From a bacterium (GTDB lineage: Bacteria > Planctomycetota > Planctomycetia > Isosphaerales > Isosphaeraceae), in NCBI GenBank assembly GCA_016125085.1, contig WGMM01000008.1, positions 62,001 through 126,000 on the forward strand: DNA of 64,000 nt, in the 5' to 3' direction. Numbering within the stretch: position 1 is the stretch's first letter; every line of letters starts with the position of its first letter. The notes beneath the pieces are model-generated. The model worked only from the letters and a program-made list of their open reading frames with translations. It did not search any database and had not been told where the DNA came from. This document shows, in pieces, positions 60,012-64,000 of the stretch. The translations under genes were made by a program, and so were the position numbers.

Positions 60012-60269
60012 TCTTGCCCATACTTCCGTCCATCCGTAAACCTTCACGTGATGGATCGTTTTGCAGCCAGTGTCACGTTCCTGTTCGAGCATGGATTCAG
60101 CCAGTTCGTCGCCGCCCCAGGCCGGGCCGAAGTAATGAGTGTGCGGGCAATCGTCTTGAGCGACACCTTTCTTCAATGCCCCGAAGAGTCTCTCGAGTTC
60201 GGCGAGCCCGACCAGGTCCGCGTGGATGAAGAGTTCACCACTCTCCGGATTCGTAACGAAACTGATCAT
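59976..60269 (-). CDS. Imm32-like small protein
   Basis: A 97-residue protein with an SD (GGGAGG seven bases before the ATG). Resemblance to immunity protein family 32 comes from LFIHADLVGLAELERLFGAL, HTHYFGPAWGGDELAESML and the terminal HHVKVYGWTEVW. Imm32 members are usually linked to polymorphic toxins, but no toxin gene is visible beside it, so it may be an orphan immunity or a domesticated protein. No signal peptide, consistent with a cytoplasmic immunity protein. The family call is from memory and should be tested. Confidence 0.65.
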   Translation of the reverse strand: MISFVTNPESGELFIHADLVGLAELERLFGALKKGVAQDDCPHTHYFGPAWGGDELAESMLEQERDTGCKTIHHVKVYGWTEVWARKHGLKGGDTAT

Positions 60270-60333
60270 GGATCGACCTCCCGGAACCTGGCCTGAAATT
60301 CACTCGGCCAAAGGCAAAAATCCCCGGGCCCGT

Positions 60334-61845
60334 TCAGTCATTCAGTCTGCGGTACGTATCGACGTACCGGGCATAGACTTCGTCATAAGCCGCCTTGTTG
60401 GCCGAATCAGGCTCGACGACTTTTTCCATGCGAACCATTCCTGACGCGGCGGCATCAAAGTCGGCGTAGATACCGGCAGCGAGCCCCGCAGCCATCGCTG
60501 AACCGAGCGCACACGCTTCGGCTTCGGCGGGCACATGAATCGGCTTGCCGATAGCGTCGGCGTGAATCCTGGTCCAGAGCGACGATTTCGCCCCGCCGCC
60601 GCCCAGAAAGATTCGGTTGACCTCGAGGCCGAACCCTGCAGCATCTTCAAGGATCTGACGCGTACCCAGGGCCGTGGCTTCGTAGATCGAACGGAACATG
60701 TGGGCGGGAGTGTGAGCGAGCGAAAGGCCCGTCCACGCGCCACGAGCAGCAGGGTTTTTATAGGGCGAGCGATTGCCCTGCCAGTCGTCGCGGGCGATCA
60801 GGCCATCGCAACCGATGGGAACGGAGGCGGCTTGTTCGTCCAGAACCTGATAGACCGGAACACCCCGTTTTTCGGCCTCGATCGTCTGTGCGGCGGCCAA
60901 GTGCCGGCGGAACCAGTCGAGAATGGAGCCGGTGGCCGTCTGGCCGGCTTCGAGCGTGTAAAGGCCTTCGACGGTCGCTTCCGGGTAACAACCTGCCGAG
61001 CCGGATCCGAATACGCCGGCTTTGGTCTGGGCAAGGTGGCAGGTACTGGAGCCGACGATCACGGCGACGTCGCCTGATGCCGTCGCCCCCATGCCGAGCA
61101 TGCCGAGGTACGCGTCGATGCCGCCCTGTGCCACAGGAATTCCAGGCACAAGCCCCAGATGGGTGGCGGCAGTTGGGCAAAGTTTGCCTTCACCACGGCC
61201 CAGGGGCACGATCGTTTCGGGCCATTTGGCCAGGATATCGCCCAGGCCGACGGCTTCGATCATCCGTACGGGCCAGCCGCCGTCGGGCTTGGCGTAATTC
61301 CACTTCACGGCGACGTGGTTCAGGGCCAGGGTCCACATTCCGGTCAGCTTGTGCATCATCCAGTCGGTGCATTCGACCATGCGTTCCGTGCGTGCATAGA
61401 TTTCCGGCTCATGGGTCTTGATCCAGAGGGCCTTGGGCAGCATCCATTCAGGGCTGACCTTGCCGGATACATATTTGAGCACAGGATCGCCGGTCGCTGA
61501 GATCCGGTCGGCTTCGGCAGCCGAACGCTGGTCCATCCAAAGCAGTGCCGGGCGAAGCACGGTTCCATCCGCTCGGCAGGCGACGACGGTGCATGCGGTC
61601 GTGTCCAGTCCGATGCCGCGAATTCGTTCAGGCTTCGCGCCGGCTTTTTCGAGGGCCGCACGAACGGCCGCAGCAGCGCCATCCCACCATTGGGCGGGCG
61701 ATTGCTCAGCCCAGGCGGGCTTGGGATACGTCGTGTCCAGAGAGGAGGTGCCGAAAGCGACGATTTTGCCGTCAGGCGTCACCAGGGCGGCACGGACGCT
61801 TTGAGTGCCGAAATCAAGGCCCAGCAGAAGATCATCGGAAGGCAT
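60334..61845 (-). CDS. FGGY-family carbohydrate kinase
   Basis: A 503-residue sugar kinase. LLLGLDFGTQSVRAALVTPDGK is the ATP-binding N-lobe, WAEQSPAQWWDGAAAAVRAAL follows, and GIGLDTTACTVVA is typical of the ribulokinase/xylulokinase group. The C-lobe has IFLGGGGAKSSLWTRIHADAIGKPI and EACALGSAMAAGLAAGIY, both FGGY signatures. The substrate could be D-ribulose, D-xylulose or a related ketose; no isomerase gene lies nearby to help. Transcription appears independent. Confidence 0.9.
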   Translation of the reverse strand: MPSDDLLLGLDFGTQSVRAALVTPDGKIVAFGTSSLDTTYPKPAWAEQSPAQWWDGAAAAVRAALEKAGAKPERIRGIGLDTTACTVVACRADGTVLRPALLWMDQRSAAEADRISATGDPVLKYVSGKVSPEWMLPKALWIKTHEPEIYARTERMVECTDWMMHKLTGMWTLALNHVAVKWNYAKPDGGWPVRMIEAVGLGDILAKWPETIVPLGRGEGKLCPTAATHLGLVPGIPVAQGGIDAYLGMLGMGATASGDVAVIVGSSTCHLAQTKAGVFGSGSAGCYPEATVEGLYTLEAGQTATGSILDWFRRHLAAAQTIEAEKRGVPVYQVLDEQAASVPIGCDGLIARDDWQGNRSPYKNPAARGAWTGLSLAHTPAHMFRSIYEATALGTRQILEDAAGFGLEVNRIFLGGGGAKSSLWTRIHADAIGKPIHVPAEAEACALGSAMAAGLAAGIYADFDAAASGMVRMEKVVEPDSANKAAYDEVYARYVDTYRRLND

Positions 61846-62063
61846 CGGCGTCTTGTCTCACTTTGGTTGTCGTTGGAGGAAAAGGGGTCAGGCTGAATCG
61901 AAAAGCATGCGCCTTCCGCACGGTTCGATCCCTCCATACGAATTCGTTCGTGGGTGATGGCTGCATTGTGAGGAATCGCCATGCAGTCGTCAACGCATCC
62001 GAAATAAACTTGGTCGGCAATAGAAAATCATAAATGAAACGAGAGGGCATCAAATAGGCCGGG

Positions 62064-64000
62064 TCAGGGTGTCGAGCCCGGATAGATCAGCCTGCGTGCT
62101 TCGTCGAAGTAGGTTTTCGTGTCCGCATCGTAAACGAAAGGAGGATTTGCCATCCACCCTGCTAATCGAGCATATGTGGCCTGTGCCTCAGCGATCTGGC
62201 CGAGTTTCATTTGAGCCATCGCGATAAAAGCCAGATCGAATGGAAAGTCTCTGCCTTCCGACGCTTTCTTGTTCGACTCTAGCGATTTCGCGAGAATTCC
62301 AAGCGCTTCCGCATAGCTACCGGAGCGATAAAGTGCGACCCCCAGAGTGTTGAGAAGAAGGCCGTCCGAGGGATTCACGGAGACGGCATTTCGGGCCAGA
62401 TCGATCGCCCTTAAATATTGCTCAGGCATTCGGTCCGGACGGACAGCGATAAGCCACGCGAAATCGTTGTAAGCGACGCTTCTGTTTTCGTTGAAGTTTT
62501 TGTCATCGGGGAATCTACGCTTGAGTTCCTCGAATTGAGCGATTAGTTTCGGGTAAAGTATTTCGCGATTTTCGACGGTCCGAATCCGCACTGTAGTCGT
62601 TCCGAGCAAGCTCAGTAGTTTTTCGCGGAAGGAAGAATTCGCGGGAGAGGCGAAAAGTGCTTTTCGGTGGAATTCGATCGCATCGATCAACGAATCGACG
62701 GCTTTAGCCGGATCCGATTCGGTCGCGGCGAAATCCTTCGATGATTCGCCCAAAGCGCATAAACAATTGGGATCGGCCGGGAATTTCGTAGCCAGCAAAT
62801 CGCGAATTTCCTTGGCCTCGCGAAGACTTGTGAGTGCAGCTTTCGCTTCGCCTTGTTCGATTCGAATTGAGCCGATAAGACTCAATGCTCGAGCCTGGCC
62901 CAATGCGGCGGCGGGGGTTGCGGGATCCTTAATGGCGATCGAGCCGAACAATTTTGCGGCTTTTTCGAGCTGTTCAATGGCACTTGTATAGTTTTTGCCG
63001 AGGGCCAGAATCTCACCGAATCGAAAAGAAAAATCCGCGAGCGTCATGGCATTTTCGGGACCTGCTTCCTGATTTGCTTCAAGAATCGGTTGGATTTCGC
63101 GAAATTTCGCCAGAGAAATCGCGTTCAGATTTTGCTGTATGCGTTCGAAATCCCTTTTCACTCTCGGGTTGTTGAACTTATCGAGCGAATCGGCGATCCC
63201 CGATATTTCCTGATTGACGACAATCGCCTGGCTTTTCGCCATGTCAGCCATGACATCAGCAAGTTTTTCGTTCCGTTCGGCTTTCGATTTCTGAACAATC
63301 GCGGCCGCTTCCTGACGTCTCGCCTCGTCTTCCTTCGCACGGGCGAGTTCGGCAAAATTCATTGCCTTGATCCTTTCCGTTTCAGCGATTTCTTTCTCCC
63401 TGCGGATATTATCGAGTGCGAGAAGGAGACGTTCTTCGCTGGCTTTCGCGGCTTCGGCATTAACCTCCGCAAGATCACGCTGGCGGCGCGCTTCCATAGC
63501 ATTGGCTTGAGCCGTGGCTTTTTCCTCAGCAAGACGGCTGGTATTGATCTGCTGCACTAGTCCGAAAACCGTTACGCCGGAGATGAGCGATATGATGGTA
63601 GTGATCACAGCCGAGCGATGCCGGCGTCCCCATCGGCGTGTTCGTTCGACCAGCGTCTCTCGATAGACCGAGACAGGCTCGTTCGCCAGCCAGCGTTCCA
63701 CATCGCGTGCCAGATCGCTGGCCGAGACGTAACGGTCAGCGGGTCTCGCTGCCGCTGCTTTGAGGCAAATCGCGGCCAGTGGCTTCGGAATGGCCGAATT
63801 GTGATTGCGTGGATCAGGCGTGATCGAGTGAACCTTCTGAATCAGGGCCCACTTATCGAACCGGTTCCATTCGTGATCCGCGATGAAAGCGTTGCGGCAT
63901 GTGAGCACCTGGTACAGGATCATTCCGAGGGAATATATATCTGTCCTCGTGTCCAGATTCTCAGGGTTACCGTCGTATTGTTCCGGAGCCATGTACCCAG
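62064..64000 (-). CDS. Serine/threonine-protein kinase with TPRs (5' end outside window)
   Basis: Visible C-terminal part of a receptor-like kinase (about 644 residues), open at the window end. The first visible residues, GYMAPEQYDG, are the APE block after the activation loop, so the catalytic N-lobe lies outside. RTDIYSLGMILYQVLTCRNAF and RPADRYVSASDLARDVERWL complete the C-lobe. A transmembrane helix (VITTIISLISGVTVFGLV) follows, then a long Glu/Lys/Ala-rich coiled coil (EEKATAQANAMEARRQRDLAE, EARRQEAAAIVQKSKAERNEK). TPR-like repeats (YTSAIEQLEKAAKLFGSI, LLLNTLGVALYRSGSYAEAL) occupy the rest. This is a typical planctomycete PASTA-less kinase. Confidence 0.92.
   Translation of the reverse strand, partial: GYMAPEQYDGNPENLDTRTDIYSLGMILYQVLTCRNAFIADHEWNRFDKWALIQKVHSITPDPRNHNSAIPKPLAAICLKAAAARPADRYVSASDLARDVERWLANEPVSVYRETLVERTRRWGRRHRSAVITTIISLISGVTVFGLVQQINTSRLAEEKATAQANAMEARRQRDLAEVNAEAAKASEERLLLALDNIRREKEIAETERIKAMNFAELARAKEDEARRQEAAAIVQKSKAERNEKLADVMADMAKSQAIVVNQEISGIADSLDKFNNPRVKRDFERIQQNLNAISLAKFREIQPILEANQEAGPENAMTLADFSFRFGEILALGKNYTSAIEQLEKAAKLFGSIAIKDPATPAAALGQARALSLIGSIRIEQGEAKAALTSLREAKEIRDLLATKFPADPNCLCALGESSKDFAATESDPAKAVDSLIDAIEFHRKALFASPANSSFREKLLSLLGTTTVRIRTVENREILYPKLIAQFEELKRRFPDDKNFNENRSVAYNDFAWLIAVRPDRMPEQYLRAIDLARNAVSVNPSDGLLLNTLGVALYRSGSYAEALGILAKSLESNKKASEGRDFPFDLAFIAMAQMKLGQIAEAQATYARLAGWMANPPFVYDADTKTYFDEARRLIYPGSTP

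Noticed and set aside
61877..61890. AAAAGGGGTCAGG-like stretch resembling half of the dispersed repeat
   Set aside because: Only one arm is present and the core differs (GGGGTC rather than GGGGAC), so no hairpin forms.
1..64000. Search for tRNA, rRNA, CRISPR arrays, integrases and transposases
   Set aside because: None seen by eye. No regular spaced repeats, cloverleaf-like elements or transposase motifs stood out, though a tRNA scan could still find a weak one.

Overview
This 64 kb window is a stretch of bacterial chromosome from a planctomycete. I would guess a Gemmataceae/Isosphaeraceae-like relative, but the lineage is inferred from gene content, not from an rRNA gene. The pointers are: high GC; a very large secreted protein whose N-terminus carries a degenerate LEPR-type motif (FESLEKREVLA); a DUF1080 protein; an FG-GAP/ASPIC lipoprotein paired with a membrane multihaem cytochrome-TPR protein; a eukaryote-type UDP-sugar pyrophosphorylase; an enlarged SecA; and a Ser/Thr kinase with TPRs. 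A Kdo transferase (waaA) indicates a lipid A-bearing outer membrane. I see no tRNA, rRNA, CRISPR array, integrase, transposase or prophage.

Layout. 1-7.9 kb: 3' part of thyX, a low-GC orphan gene, the secreted subtilase-like protein, a DUF3467 protein and waaA. 8-17 kb: secA (minus strand), then a divergent five-gene plus-strand operon: PhnP-like hydrolase, UAP1-type pyrophosphorylase, mannose-1-phosphate guanylyltransferase, ruvX and an atypical SDR. Four of the five genes touch or overlap a neighbour, so nucleotide-sugar supply is coupled to a housekeeping gene. 16.9-28.1 kb: a six-gene minus-strand unit in which most stops and starts overlap as ATGA: DUF1080 protein, alpha-toroid/HEAT exported protein, single-pass Gly-rich protein, FHA-TM-propeller protein, TPR-fused solute-binding protein and an exported unknown protein. 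This is the best candidate for an undescribed cell-envelope system. 28.7-44.5 kb: mostly single housekeeping genes (thiO, a DtxR-type regulator, rlmI, a Gfo/Idh/MocA oxidoreductase, a MATE transporter, folD, a Nif3-like gene, pabC-pabB, a phosphodiesterase, a DUF309 gene) with several unknown small proteins. 44.6-52 kb: pepA, a PEGA lipoprotein, a carbon-nitrogen hydrolase, asnB-dtd and an orphan HGLSARR-type protein. 52.3-64 kb: the ASPIC lipoprotein plus pentahaem cytochrome-TPR pair, an S41 protease, an Imm32-like small protein, an FGGY sugar kinase and the 3' part of a Ser/Thr kinase cut by the window end.

Folate and one-carbon functions recur (thyX, folD, pabB, pabC, and thiO for thiamine) but are not in one operon. 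A 19-bp-stem hairpin repeat occurs twice in the same orientation, at 1.6 kb and 52.1 kb, each time between a minus-strand gene end and the start of an orphan gene. All product names come from motifs and overall sequence character read by eye; no database search was run.
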